This document shows, in pieces, positions 46,828 through 55,404 of a DNA stretch of 64,000 bases. Below the pieces are notes generated by a model that worked only from the letters and a program-made list of their open reading frames with translations, ran no database searches and was not told where the DNA came from. Each line of letters starts with the position of its first letter. Positions within the stretch are counted from its first letter, which is position 1. The stretch covers positions 1,054,001 to 1,118,000 of the forward strand of contig NZ_MIJZ01000001.1 of NCBI RefSeq assembly GCF_001730285.1, in the 5' to 3' direction. The position numbers and the translations under genes are program-made. The DNA is from Enterococcus ureasiticus (GTDB lineage: Bacteria; Bacillota; Bacilli; Lactobacillales; Enterococcaceae).

Positions 46828-47673
46828 TTACCAAAAGAAATCTTTCAATAATTGAACGACTTTCTGATTTTCAACTAGCTCACTATGACTCGTATTTTCT
46901 CCTTGAATCAGCACTTCATCATACTCAGCCACCTGATCCTGATAAATATACCTTCCAGAAAAAACACTTTGTACCGGAACCGTATTGTCTGATGCCGTAT
47001 CATCAACTTCTCCAGCAATATTTAACATCTCGATAGTATCAGGGATATTTTCTAGATTCGTTAAATAGCCTTTGAGCAGATCGCTAGTTTCTTTTAGTTG
47101 TGTAAATGATGTCACAGCGTCATTATATTTTTTTGACGTATCGTTGTATGGTGTTCCTAGTGTTATCAATTTGGCTAATTTAGGATCATCATGTTGCTGA
47201 AATTCTTCCAGATACGATGTGATCACTAATCCGCCGTTGGAATGACCTAAGTAGTTATATGTTTCAAATGAGTATTTTTTTTGGATATAACTTAGAGCTA
47301 GTTGATACCATTTTCCTTGAACAGACAATGTTTTGTTGCTACTGTCTTCAAATGCAATCACAATGATAGGATGTTCAGTTGAACTGGTTAGTTTACCTTT
47401 AGAAGAAACAGCTCCATCCGTTGCTACAGTAACTTTTAACACATCCGCTTTTGAATCTAACGTTTTAATCAAGCCATTGAATCGATTGACCGTTCCATTA
47501 GTGCCTGGAACAAAAATCGTTGGCGTTTGAATTTCCACAGGTTCACTCGTTGGTGTAAATTTTTCGGCAAATGCCGTTAAGCTTTTTTGAAATAAAAGAA
47601 AGAGCATTAGAACAACACCTACAATCAAAAGTATTTTAGGAACTCTTCTTTTTATGTTTTTAGTATGATCCAT
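46828..47673 (-). CDS. DUF915 alpha/beta-hydrolase, membrane-anchored paralog
   Basis: 281 aa. One N-terminal membrane helix (ILLIVGVVLMLFLLFQKSL) without a lipobox, then TIFVPGTNGTVNRFNGLIKTLD, the elbow YNYLGHSNGGLVI with the Ser replaced in position by the SNGG motif (Ser at GHSNG), and a late DTASDNTVPVQS. Same family as the lipoprotein at 37015-37875. Predicted surface or secreted esterase of unknown substrate. Confidence 0.85.
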   Translation of the reverse strand: MDHTKNIKRRVPKILLIVGVVLMLFLLFQKSLTAFAEKFTPTSEPVEIQTPTIFVPGTNGTVNRFNGLIKTLDSKADVLKVTVATDGAVSSKGKLTSSTEHPIIVIAFEDSSNKTLSVQGKWYQLALSYIQKKYSFETYNYLGHSNGGLVITSYLEEFQQHDDPKLAKLITLGTPYNDTSKKYNDAVTSFTQLKETSDLLKGYLTNLENIPDTIEMLNIAGEVDDTASDNTVPVQSVFSGRYIYQDQVAEYDEVLIQGENTSHSELVENQKVVQLLKDFFW

Positions 47674-47756
47674 GACGTTTCCCTCCTCTTATAGGGAAAG
47701 TGTACGCCTTGAAACTTAAACGAAAATTAAACACAAAATAAAGAGAACAATTTAGT

Positions 47757-48383
47757 TTAGGAGATTAAAAACGTTTCATCCATCTTCTTATCTTTGCCAA
47801 AATGCTTACCATGAACATCAATTGCTGCATGCCATTCTTTACATAAATCATGTGGGATTGTTTCTGTCAAATGAATAAAATCTTTCCGCATTTCTTCATA
47901 GGTCTTATATGGACCAAACCCTAAACGATTAAATAAACGAATCGCATATTGATCCGCGATAAAGACATTTCGTTCAAATATATAAAGAAGCATCGCATCT
48001 GCTGTTTCTGACCCGACACCTTTGATCGTCAACAGCTCTTTTCTAAGTTCCTCAGTTGAGTATGCACGGAATTTATCAAAATCACTACCATGAGAAACAA
48101 ACCAATTGATCAATGCTTTGATATAGTTACTTTTTTGGGTGAAAAATCCTGCTGGACGAATCAGTTCCTGTAATGTTTCCAACTCGATTTTCTGAAGTCT
48201 TTCTACAGTTAAATAAGGGGCCAAATTCCCTAATGCTTTATGAGCATTTTTTTCAGTCGTTTGCTGGATCAAAATCATCGATACCCAATCTGAAAGACGA
48301 TTCTCATCTTCCCACCAATATTGGAAACCATAATGGGCGACCAAGTTGTTTAACACTTGTTGCTTCTCTTCATCTGATTTCAT
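47757..48383 (-). CDS. HhH-GPD DNA glycosylase without Fe-S cluster
   Basis: 208 aa. The endonuclease III fold is visible: WVSMILIQQTTEKNAHKAL, the helix-hairpin-helix LLTIKGVGSETADAMLLYIF, and the catalytic Asp in VFIADQYAIRLFNRLG. Endonuclease III has Lys in GVGRKTA; here it is Glu (GVGSETA). The four C-terminal cysteines of the [4Fe-4S] loop are missing; the protein ends soon after DVHGKHFG. These changes resemble the MagIII type of 3-methyladenine glycosylase, which also lacks the cluster. Its lesion is therefore likely an alkylated base. Confidence 0.85.
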   Translation of the reverse strand: MKSDEEKQQVLNNLVAHYGFQYWWEDENRLSDWVSMILIQQTTEKNAHKALGNLAPYLTVERLQKIELETLQELIRPAGFFTQKSNYIKALINWFVSHGSDFDKFRAYSTEELRKELLTIKGVGSETADAMLLYIFERNVFIADQYAIRLFNRLGFGPYKTYEEMRKDFIHLTETIPHDLCKEWHAAIDVHGKHFGKDKKMDETFLIS

Positions 48384-48410
48384 ATTTATCTACTCCTTTG
48401 TTATCACATA

Positions 48411-48443
48411 AAAAAACTCAGATCAAAATAATTAAATCCTGAC
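48411..48443 (-). terminator. Possible terminator after trmR
   Basis: On the minus strand a GTCAGGATTT...TTGATCTGAG stem with G:U pairs precedes TTTTTTT. It is 17 nt past the trmR stop. Confidence 0.45.
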
Positions 48444-48459
48444 CCAAGCCTTATCATCG

Positions 48460-49140
48460 TTATTCAGTTATTTCTCTTTCTTTTGTGATCATGATCACAC
48501 CATCACCCAATGGCAATAAAGTCGATGTTAAATCTGGATGAGTCATGACTGTATCTAAGAATTGATTCAACTTTCTATGAATTGTTCTTTGGCTACGTGG
48601 AATTTCCTCGATTGGGTCTAAAATCGTTCCTGCTTGGAAAACATCGTCTACCATCAGCACGCCGCCAACACGTAATAAACGTAAACATTCTGGTAAAAAT
48701 TCAATATATTTGGATTTCGCACTATCCATAAATATAAAGTCATAAGGACCTGTTAACGTGGGTAAAACTTCTGCAGCTTGTCCTTCTAACAATGTTACTT
48801 TGTCCGTCAATCCTAAACGTTCATACGTTACTTTCGCTTTTCTGATCATGACATCAAATCGATCGATGGTCGTGACATGTCCGTCTTCTCCAACGTATTG
48901 CGCCATCAAACTAGAAGAAAATCCAATTGCTGTTCCAATTTCTAAAATATTTTTAGGTTTGATTTGATCTAAGAAAAATTGTAAAAACACAACGGTTTCA
49001 TGAGGTATGATCGGTACTCCTGCCGCGTGCGCCTCTTCTTCGATTACCCCAAGTTCACCTTGGACTTTTTTTTGTTTATTACGCATAAAATCAACAAGTT
49101 CTTGTTTTACAACTGGTCGATGCATCATTTCGTTTCGCAT
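48460..49140 (-). CDS. trmR: O-methyltransferase, tRNA 5-hydroxyuridine type (TrmR-like)
   Basis: 226 aa. SAM-binding motif ILEIGTAIGFSSSLMAQYV, motif DFIFMDSAKSKYIEF and VLMVDDVFQAGTILDP; this is the class I family that includes B. subtilis TrmR (YrrM), which methylates 5-hydroxyuridine-34 in tRNA. AAAGGAG stands about 7 nt before the ATG. The family includes catechol-type methyltransferases, so the substrate is inferred. Confidence 0.85.
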   Translation of the reverse strand: MRNEMMHRPVVKQELVDFMRNKQKKVQGELGVIEEEAHAAGVPIIPHETVVFLQFFLDQIKPKNILEIGTAIGFSSSLMAQYVGEDGHVTTIDRFDVMIRKAKVTYERLGLTDKVTLLEGQAAEVLPTLTGPYDFIFMDSAKSKYIEFLPECLRLLRVGGVLMVDDVFQAGTILDPIEEIPRSQRTIHRKLNQFLDTVMTHPDLTSTLLPLGDGVIMITKEREITE

Positions 49141-49227
49141 ATTATCGCTCCTTTTCGCTTCTTTATTATACGAAGAGAAGGATATGATGTCAAAAAAATA
49201 ATTTTAATTTTTTCCTACTAAATTTAT

Positions 49228-49590
49228 CTATTCTTTGCCGATTTTTTTAGAAATTCGTTCGTTCATTTTTCTTTTTAGTTCATTAATTCTTGTTTTAGCT
49301 TGCATTTCATGTAGTGTATTTTCTGCAAAAGAACCCACATCTTCTCCAACCAATTGTAAGACCGGTATATTATTTGCAGCTCCTTCTTCAAAAAAGTCTA
49401 ATAATTCCAACATCGGCGGAAGCATATCCATGCCATCACCTGCGGTAAATTCCCATAAAAATTTTTGAACTTCTTTATAGACAATTTGATAATCAGAAGG
49501 AAGCTCCTTTAAGCGTGCCATTTGTTTATTGTATTCTACCTTATCTGCATGAACTTGTTTAAAATAATTGATGACATTTTTATTTTTCAT
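49228..49590 (-). CDS. DUF1048 domain protein
   Basis: 120 aa, all-alpha: NVINYFKQVHADKVEYNKQM, SDYQIVYKEVQKFLWEF and an ALELLDFFEEGAANN-type stretch. DUF1048 proteins are commonly paired with PadR regulators in Firmicutes; their function is not known. The ATG overlaps the 3' end of padR by 11 bp, so translation is coupled. It may modulate the regulator. Confidence 0.85.
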   Translation of the reverse strand: MKNKNVINYFKQVHADKVEYNKQMARLKELPSDYQIVYKEVQKFLWEFTAGDGMDMLPPMLELLDFFEEGAANNIPVLQLVGEDVGSFAENTLHEMQAKTRINELKRKMNERISKKIGKE

Positions 49591-49915
49591 TCTTTTTTTC
49601 CTCCTTTAATCTTTCGATTTGCCCTGAAATAAAAGTCCAGCGTTGCCAAAATAATGCGAGTTCTTTTTGTCCTGCTTCATTTAAGGAATAAAATTTACGC
49701 ATCGGCCCAACAGTGGATTTTTTCTTTGTAACGGTGACCAAATTCTTTTTTTCTAAACGCAAGAGAATCGTATAAACCGTTCCTTCAACGATATCTTCAA
49801 ATCCGTATTCTTGTAAATTATTGGTTATTTCATAGCCATACGTTTCATGTCGCTTGATAATTTCCAGAATAACGCCTTCTAGAACGCCCTTAAGCATTTC
49901 TGTTGTTCCGTTCAT
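49580..49915 (-). CDS. PadR family transcriptional regulator
   Basis: 111 aa from the ATG at 49915. Winged helix: EMLKGVLEGVILEIIKRHETYGYEI, then LQEYGFEDIVEGTVYTILLRLEKK, both PadR marks, and a C-terminal dimer helix. PadR proteins repress efflux or detoxification genes. The upstream promoter overlaps TACTTAGTA-type palindromes, so autoregulation is likely. The gene pairs with a DUF1048 gene. No transporter is adjacent, so other targets lie elsewhere. Confidence 0.88.
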   Translation of the reverse strand: MNGTTEMLKGVLEGVILEIIKRHETYGYEITNNLQEYGFEDIVEGTVYTILLRLEKKNLVTVTKKKSTVGPMRKFYSLNEAGQKELALFWQRWTFISGQIERLKEEKKNEK

Positions 49916-49969
49916 ACTCTTCATCACCTGTTCTTTCTTACGATACTTGATATCATATTATTTTCTTTA

Positions 49970-50050
49970 CCTACTTAGTATTATTAAGTACAGGTATATA
50001 GTATAACTTAGTAGAGAGGATGTCAACTACTTTGTTTTACTAAGTAGTTG
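49970..50050 (-). promoter_or_regulatory. PadR operator cluster
   Basis: Three copies of ACTTAGTA/TACTAAGT words: TACTTAGTATTATTAAGTAC (about 49971-49990), AACTTAGTAG (50005-50014) inside the promoter spacer, and TTACTAAGTAG (50038-50048). Confidence 0.6.
49998..50026 (-). promoter_or_regulatory. padR promoter
   Basis: Minus strand: perfect TTGACA (50021-50026), 17-bp spacer, TACTAT (49998-50003). It overlaps operator-like words. Confidence 0.8.
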
Positions 50051-50061
50051 ATTATGGAATT

Positions 50062-50113
50062 AAAAGAACCTGTAGTAAACTATTTTCTAGTTTTACTACA
50101 GGTTCTTTTTTCC
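50062..50113 (-). terminator. lplA terminator
   Basis: Perfect 18-bp stem AAAAGAACCTGTAGTAAA/TTTACTACAGGTTCTTTT (50062-50079, 50092-50109) after lplA. Confidence 0.9.
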
Positions 50114-50116
50114 TAC

Positions 50117-51121
50117 TTAATAAAGCAAACCTACCAAATCGTCTTTTTCAATATTACCGAAATATTTTTTAATATCGATTTGATCAACAGCTGCCTCAAT
50201 CGCTGTTTTTTCATATTTTGTGCCAGTCAAAATTTCTTCTACATCTTTGATTTCACCTAGTCCAAAGAAATCACCAAAGATTTTGATGTCTTTGATTTCT
50301 CCATCTTCTACATTCATTTGCGCATCGATGGAACCAATCGGAAAGCGTTGATGACGTTCTAAGTTAAAGGCTGGTGATTTACCATAATTCCAATCCCAAT
50401 TACGATAATATTCATCTGAGATCTTGTTTATTTTCACCCAGTCTTCATCCGTTAGTTCGTATGTTTTTACTTGATCAACAGAATCGACACCAAAGATTTT
50501 CAATAAAATATCTTGACGGAACTCTTCGGTCGTCATGTCTTGTTTATCTGCTGGTAAAAATGGTTTGATATTGGTTACTCGCGAACGAACGGATTTAATG
50601 CCCTTAGATTCGATCTTATCTTTGCGAACTTTTAATGTGTTCACAACTTCATCAATATCACTGTCAAACATCAACGTGCCATGAGCAAACATTCTACCAG
50701 CGGTTGCATACATCGCATTTCCAGAAAATTTCATTCCATCAATGACTAAATCGTTACGACCTTTTAATTCTGCACCTGAAACACCTAGTTCATGCAAGGC
50801 TTGAATGATTGGTTGTGTTACTTTAGCAAAATCACGGAAAGAGTTGCCATCATCTGGCATGATAAAACTAAAATTCAAATTCCCGTGATCATGATACACT
50901 GCACCGCCACCGCTTAATCGGCGAACCACATGGATGCCATGTTCATCTACATATTCTTTGTTGATTTCTTCTATCGTATTTTGGTTACGCCCAATTATAA
51001 TTGAGGGGTCATTGATATAGAATAATAGAATCGGTTCATCTAATGGTTTTTCTTTTAATAAATACGTCTCGATCGCTAAGTTAACTCTTGGGTCGTTATT
51101 TTCATTTGGTACAAAAATCAC
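50117..51121 (-). CDS. lplA: Lipoate-protein ligase A
   Basis: 334 aa. Activates lipoate with ATP and attaches it to E2 or GcvH domains. Conserved VVRRLSGGGAVYHDHGNLNF and GMKFSGNAMY are present, then a C-terminal accessory domain (YRNWDWNYGKSPAFNLERHQRF). Starts 13 nt after the metallo-hydrolase gene, so both are in one transcript. Confidence 0.94.
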   Translation of the reverse strand: MIFVPNENNDPRVNLAIETYLLKEKPLDEPILLFYINDPSIIIGRNQNTIEEINKEYVDEHGIHVVRRLSGGGAVYHDHGNLNFSFIMPDDGNSFRDFAKVTQPIIQALHELGVSGAELKGRNDLVIDGMKFSGNAMYATAGRMFAHGTLMFDSDIDEVVNTLKVRKDKIESKGIKSVRSRVTNIKPFLPADKQDMTTEEFRQDILLKIFGVDSVDQVKTYELTDEDWVKINKISDEYYRNWDWNYGKSPAFNLERHQRFPIGSIDAQMNVEDGEIKDIKIFGDFFGLGEIKDVEEILTGTKYEKTAIEAAVDQIDIKKYFGNIEKDDLVGLLY

Positions 51122-51134
51122 AGTTCACCACTCC

Positions 51135-51875
51135 TTAAATTTCGATAACTAAATTTTTCTCTGCCAGACTAACGGATACTTGATGTCCAGCTGCTTTTTC
51201 TGCTTGTTGTTTCAGCTCTTCTAATGAGCCATGTTGGGGCAAATGGGTCAGGATCAGATGTTTAACGGCTGCTGCTTTTGCGATTTCTCCTGATTCTTTA
51301 GAGGTAAAATGAGCATGATGCTTCTCATTTCCTTCAAATAAATAGGTATCCGCCAAAAAGACATCCGCATCTTTCGCAAAATCAACAAAACTTTCCAAGT
51401 AACCAGAATCCCCGGTGAAAACAAACACTTTCCCCGTTTTTTCTTCGACAAAACGCATCGCGTAACAAGGTACTGGATGAATTGTTTTCATAAATGTCAC
51501 AAGAAATGGGCCTAATTTTAATGATTCTGCTTCAAAATAAGGAACGGCTTTCGACACTCCTGGCATATTCAAGGCTTCAAAGTGAATAGGATCATCTGTA
51601 TGGCCATAAATAGGCAAAACAGGTGTTGGTTCCATCACTGGATATAGCTGGCGATAATACTGCAGCACGCCGAGATCTGCGATATGATCGTAATGATAAT
51701 GGGACAAAATCACTGCATCTAATGTTAATGGGTCAAGATGCTCTTCTAAATTGACTAAGGTTGTGCTTCCAGCATCTAACAATAGCTTAAAACCATCTGA
51801 TTCTAAAAGGTAAGAACTAGTTCCTCCTCCTTTATAAGGATAGGCACCTAAACAGCCTAGAACGGTTATTTTCAA
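51135..51875 (-). CDS. Metallo-beta-lactamase-fold hydrolase
   Basis: 246 aa from a TTG start at 51875 (AAGGAGG about 9 nt upstream); the frame upstream lacks an RBS and the family begins at KITVLGCLGAYPYKGGG. Zinc-binding motif LSHYHYDHIADL, later HPVPCYAMRF and LTHLPQHGS. RNase Z-like subgroup, function unknown, cytoplasmic. Cotranscribed with lplA. Confidence 0.88.
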   Translation of the reverse strand: MKITVLGCLGAYPYKGGGTSSYLLESDGFKLLLDAGSTTLVNLEEHLDPLTLDAVILSHYHYDHIADLGVLQYYRQLYPVMEPTPVLPIYGHTDDPIHFEALNMPGVSKAVPYFEAESLKLGPFLVTFMKTIHPVPCYAMRFVEEKTGKVFVFTGDSGYLESFVDFAKDADVFLADTYLFEGNEKHHAHFTSKESGEIAKAAAVKHLILTHLPQHGSLEELKQQAEKAAGHQVSVSLAEKNLVIEI

Positions 51876-52050
51876 CTTTATCGACCTCCTTGATTCGTCT
51901 TCACTTAATGGTAACATAAAAAATGAAATCGTTGATGAAAACAGGTATGATTGAACAAAAAAAAACTAAAAATTAACTATTTAAGTTATCTCTTAGTCCT
52001 TGATTGTCTTTATAAATGGTTCAATTAGAATAATTGAATCAGCTATTCTG

Positions 52051-52446
52051 TTATTTTCTTTTTTTAACAAAGTATAAAGTACCACTTACTACTATAATTC
52101 CTGCTCCAATCAACATCAATGATTTTTTGTTACACTCACCTGCTAAAGGCAATTGGTCGTTTGTATTAGTCGGTTTTTGGCTATTTTGGGTTAGATTATT
52201 CAGGTTATATACATATGTTATTATTTGATTTATTTTCAAATATGCTTTTTGAATTTTCGGGTAATTTATGTTCATTTAGTGTTTAACTTTCTATTGCGAG
52301 CTTATAGTCTGGAATTATTGCATCATTTAAATCTCCAATATTCCCACCAATTGTTCGGGCATCAGCACCCAATGTTCCTGTCGGATTCTCATTTTTAAAT
52401 AACACTAATTGAACACAATCGTTATGCGTAGCAAATAAACTCCTAA
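52051..52446 (-). pseudogene. Remnant of a sortase-anchored surface protein
   Basis: Read on the minus strand, 52446-52285 encodes NENPTGTLGADARTIGGNIG and then PDYKLAIES before a stop, resembling the end of a MucBP-like repeat. After a frame change, 52275-52051 encodes a 74-residue frame ending LPLAGECNKKS, a hydrophobic stretch (LMLIGAGIIVVSGTLYFV) and KKRK, i.e. a sorting signal with LPxAG in place of LPxTG. No start or signal peptide is found. It is the broken 3' end of a wall protein. Confidence 0.7.
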
Positions 52447-52510
52447 AAATTCGTTATATTTATGATTTCAATGAAAAATTGTCTTTTAAAATAGCGTGTC
52501 TTAGCCAATA

Positions 52511-52566
52511 AAAAAAATCTCTTTTGTTATATCTAGTTTATTAAAACCAAACAAAAGAGATTTTTT
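52511..52566 (-). terminator. DUF975 gene terminator
   Basis: Stem AAAAATCTCTTTTGTT/AACAAAAGAGATTTTT (52513-52528, 52550-52565) with a 21-nt loop; T-tract on the minus strand. Confidence 0.85.
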
Positions 52567-52606
52567 ATTATAGTAATAAGTTGTTAATGATTAAAATTTT
52601 GACTTC

Positions 52607-53404
52607 TTATTCTACAACAACTGGTGCTCCTTTTTCTTCACGAGCTGTATCATAAAAACTTGCCACAGCAACGTCATGATAAGGAATCACCCATAATAAA
52701 CCGATTCCGAATACTAAAGCTCCAATAATAAACCAACCGATAAATGAAATTTGTAGAAGTAAATATTGACCAAAACGGCCTTTCATCAAGAACAATGCAT
52801 ATTTAAGGGCATCTCCTACTGATAATTCTGGGTCATCAAGCTTTACCCAAACAGCAAACTGAAAAACACCACTAACAAAAATACCGACTAAAATCATTAA
52901 AAATCCGAAGATCAGTAATAATATAGCTAAAAAGATATCTCCACCCATTTCAGATTGAAATTGATCAACTGAAACAGTATTAAACATCAACCCAAAATAC
53001 AGCGTCACTCCAGAAGATAGGAGAATCGGCAGCAACACAATTAGATTCAACACTAATTCAACGATGTATTGGATAAGATTGATCAGCAACATTGGAAGAT
53101 AAAACTTGCCTTGAAAAATAGTTGTTAACATTCCTGGTTGAACTTTTTTACCACGTAATACTTGCAGCGCACAATAATAAGTCCCATAAGTAATAGCGAA
53201 AAAGAGAAAGTTATTTAGTAAAAATGACATAACATTACTACCTGCACTATCTTTAGGTAAATTGGCAATACCACCTACCACAGAGCCAATAATAAAGCGT
53301 ATAAATACAGCTAAAAATGTAATCCAAGCCATCGTTCCCCATTGATTTTTTAGTGATATTCGAGCTTGTTCTCGATGCATTCCATTTGTTATTTGACTTT
53401 TCAT
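52607..53404 (-). CDS. DUF975 family membrane protein
   Basis: 265 aa with about six membrane segments. The N-terminal REQARISLKNQWGTMAWITFL and the C-terminal DALKYALFLMKGRFGQYLLLQISFIGWFI are the DUF975 pattern. Function unknown. The ATG is 20 nt after the aminopeptidase stop, so it is the second gene of that transcript. Confidence 0.88.
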   Translation of the reverse strand: MKSQITNGMHREQARISLKNQWGTMAWITFLAVFIRFIIGSVVGGIANLPKDSAGSNVMSFLLNNFLFFAITYGTYYCALQVLRGKKVQPGMLTTIFQGKFYLPMLLINLIQYIVELVLNLIVLLPILLSSGVTLYFGLMFNTVSVDQFQSEMGGDIFLAILLLIFGFLMILVGIFVSGVFQFAVWVKLDDPELSVGDALKYALFLMKGRFGQYLLLQISFIGWFIIGALVFGIGLLWVIPYHDVAVASFYDTAREEKGAPVVVE

Positions 53405-53424
53405 CTTAATTATCTCCTCTTTGT

Positions 53425-54507
53425 TTAATAATTGCGAAGCTTGTCTACTGTTTCTTTATCTAATCGTTTCACTACTTCTGTCACTAATTTAACTGTGTTT
53501 AAATAATCATCTTCATGAATCATTGATGTATGCGAATGTAAATAACGAACTGGAACTGTGATTGCAAGTGACGGAACACCATTTCTAGTTAAATGCATTC
53601 TACCAGCATCAGTACCACCACCGGTGATCACCGTGTATTGGAAAGGAATATTATTTTCTTCTGCCACTTGGATCACAAAATCACGTAATTTTTTATGTGG
53701 AATCATCGACGCATCAAAAATTAGGATCTGCGGTCCCTTGCCTAATTCAGAGTCTGCTTCTTTAGGCGTCATACCAGGAGTATCCCCTGCAGTTCCAGTA
53801 TCTAGTGCAAAGGCAATATCTGGATCAACTAAATGTGTACTTGTCTGTGCACCACGCAAGCCAACTTCTTCTTGGACATCGCTTCCGGCAAATAAAATAT
53901 TAGGATGTCCTTCGGTCGCTAAATTTTCTAAAACTCTTAAAGATACAGCCGTACCAATACGATTATCCCAAGCCTTAGCCAACATAAACTTAGTATCGTT
54001 CATCCGGCGGTATTCAATATAAGGCGTAACCATATCACCTGGTTTAATGCCCCATTCAGCTACTTGCTTATCACTTGATGCACCAATATCGATAAACATA
54101 TCTGCAACATCGTACGGTTGTTTTCTAGCTTCTGCGGTTAAAACATGAGGCGGTTTTGAACCGATCACACCATGAAATAACTCACCTTTATTTGTTTTGA
54201 TTTGCACTTGCTGAGCTAACATAACTTGTCCCCACCAGCCACCAAGTGTTTGGAATTTAATGAATCCTTTTTCTGTGATTTGAGTGACCATAAAACCAAC
54301 TTCATCTAAATGTCCTGAGAAGAAAACTTTCGGTCCTTCTTTATCCCCAACCCGTTTGGCGATAATACTGCCTAAACCATCATACATAATTTTATCCGCA
54401 AAAGGTTCCGCATATTTTTTGAATATCTCTCTGACTTCCCCTTCATTTCCGGGTACTCCTTTAGCATTTGTTAAGTCTATTAATAAACGTTCTTCTTTTT
54501 GATCCAT
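53425..54507 (-). CDS. pepA: M42 family glutamyl aminopeptidase
   Basis: 360 aa. Metal ligands in [18 protein letters not shown] and [13 protein letters not shown]; the C-terminal [16 protein letters not shown] has the last His ligand. These tetrahedral enzymes remove N-terminal residues from peptides; in lactococci PepA prefers Glu/Asp. GGAGGAATAATA leads the ATG. The repeat array begins 20 nt upstream, so it lies in the 5' region of this gene. Confidence 0.92.
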   Translation of the reverse strand: MDQKEERLLIDLTNAKGVPGNEGEVREIFKKYAEPFADKIMYDGLGSIIAKRVGDKEGPKVFFSGHLDEVGFMVTQITEKGFIKFQTLGGWWGQVMLAQQVQIKTNKGELFHGVIGSKPPHVLTAEARKQPYDVADMFIDIGASSDKQVAEWGIKPGDMVTPYIEYRRMNDTKFMLAKAWDNRIGTAVSLRVLENLATEGHPNILFAGSDVQEEVGLRGAQTSTHLVDPDIAFALDTGTAGDTPGMTPKEADSELGKGPQILIFDASMIPHKKLRDFVIQVAEENNIPFQYTVITGGGTDAGRMHLTRNGVPSLAITVPVRYLHSHTSMIHEDDYLNTVKLVTEVVKRLDKETVDKLRNY

Positions 54508-54527
54508 TATTATTCCTCCCTAAATTT

Positions 54528-55260
54528 AAAAGTGTAGCGGGCTCATTTAGCTCCGACTGAAAAATAGGAAAATAGGAGGGTGGCGTTTTTTGCCACAATC
54601 AAATTTTATCTTTTTTCCGAGGAGCTAGCCCGTGAAGCTAGATAACAATAAAAGTGTAGCGGGCTCATTTAGCTCTGACTGAAAAATAGGAAAATAGGAA
54701 GGTGGCGTTTTTTGCCACAATCAGATTTTATCTTTTTTCCGAGGAGCTAGCCCGTGAAGCTAGATAACAATAAAAGTGTAGCGGGCTCGTTTAGCTCTGA
54801 CTGAAAAATAGGAAAATAGGAGGGTGGCGTTTTTTGCCACAATCAGATTTTATCTTTTTTTCCGAGGAGCTAGCCCGTGAAGCTAGATAACAATAAAAGT
54901 GTAGCGGGCTCATTTAGCTCCGACTGAAAAATAGGAAAATAGGAGGGTGGCGTTTTTTGCCACAATCAAATTTTATCTTTTTTCCGAGGAGCTAGCCCGT
55001 GAAGCTAGATAACAATAAAAGTGTAGCGGGCTCGTTTAGCTCCGACTAAAAAATAGGAAAATAGGAGGGTGGCGTTTTTTTGCCACAATCAAATTTTATC
55101 TTTTTTTCCGAGGAGCTAGCCCGTGAAGTTAGATAACAATAAAAGTGTAGCAGCTCATTTAGCCCTGTCTGAAAAACAGGAAAAATTGGCTGAGATGCTT
55201 TTTGCCTCATTCTATTTTATCTTTTACCCAAGAAGCTAGTCCATAAAACTAGACAACCTA
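54528..55260. repeat. Tandem array of six structured repeats of about 122 bp
   Basis: Units begin AAAAGTGTAG at 54528, 54650, 54772, 54895, 55017 and 55141. The first five are nearly identical (differences: a few bases and T-tract length); the sixth is degenerate. Each unit holds AGCGGGCT...AGCTCC facing GGAGCT-AGCCCG, an outer stem, and a GTGGC-GTTTTTT-GCCAC hairpin inside. In the sixth copy the inner hairpin becomes GAG...CTC-type but can still fold. The gap 54508-55404 has no gene. Confidence 0.95.
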
Positions 55261-55344
55261 CAAACTATCCATTTGACACTAATCGTATTATAACACTTCT
55301 TAACATTCTTGAAAAATTAACTATATTTAAAAAAATAAAAAATG

Positions 55345-55389
55345 AAAAGCAATAGAAATGCCCAACAAGGGCATTTCTATTGCTTTTTT
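55345..55389. terminator. Terminator after the large adhesin
   Basis: Perfect 19-bp stem (55345-55363 with 55369-55387; AAAAGCAATAGAAATGCCC) with an AACAA loop and T-tracts on both strands. Confidence 0.95.
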
Positions 55390-55404
55390 GCCTTATCTAA
55401 AAAA

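Noticed and set aside
50048-50260. Plus-strand open frame of 70 codons
   Set aside because: It overlaps the lplA terminator and the lplA 3' end in antisense, with no RBS.
54528-55260. T-box riboswitch, suggested by AGGGTGGCG in each repeat
   Set aside because: The T-box core AGGGTGGNACCGCG is not completed; the sequence goes on as GTTTTTTGCCAC, no specifier stem is visible, and a six-fold tandem copy is not the T-box pattern.
54528-55260. CRISPR array
   Set aside because: Units are contiguous and about 122 bp with no unique spacers, and no cas genes are near.
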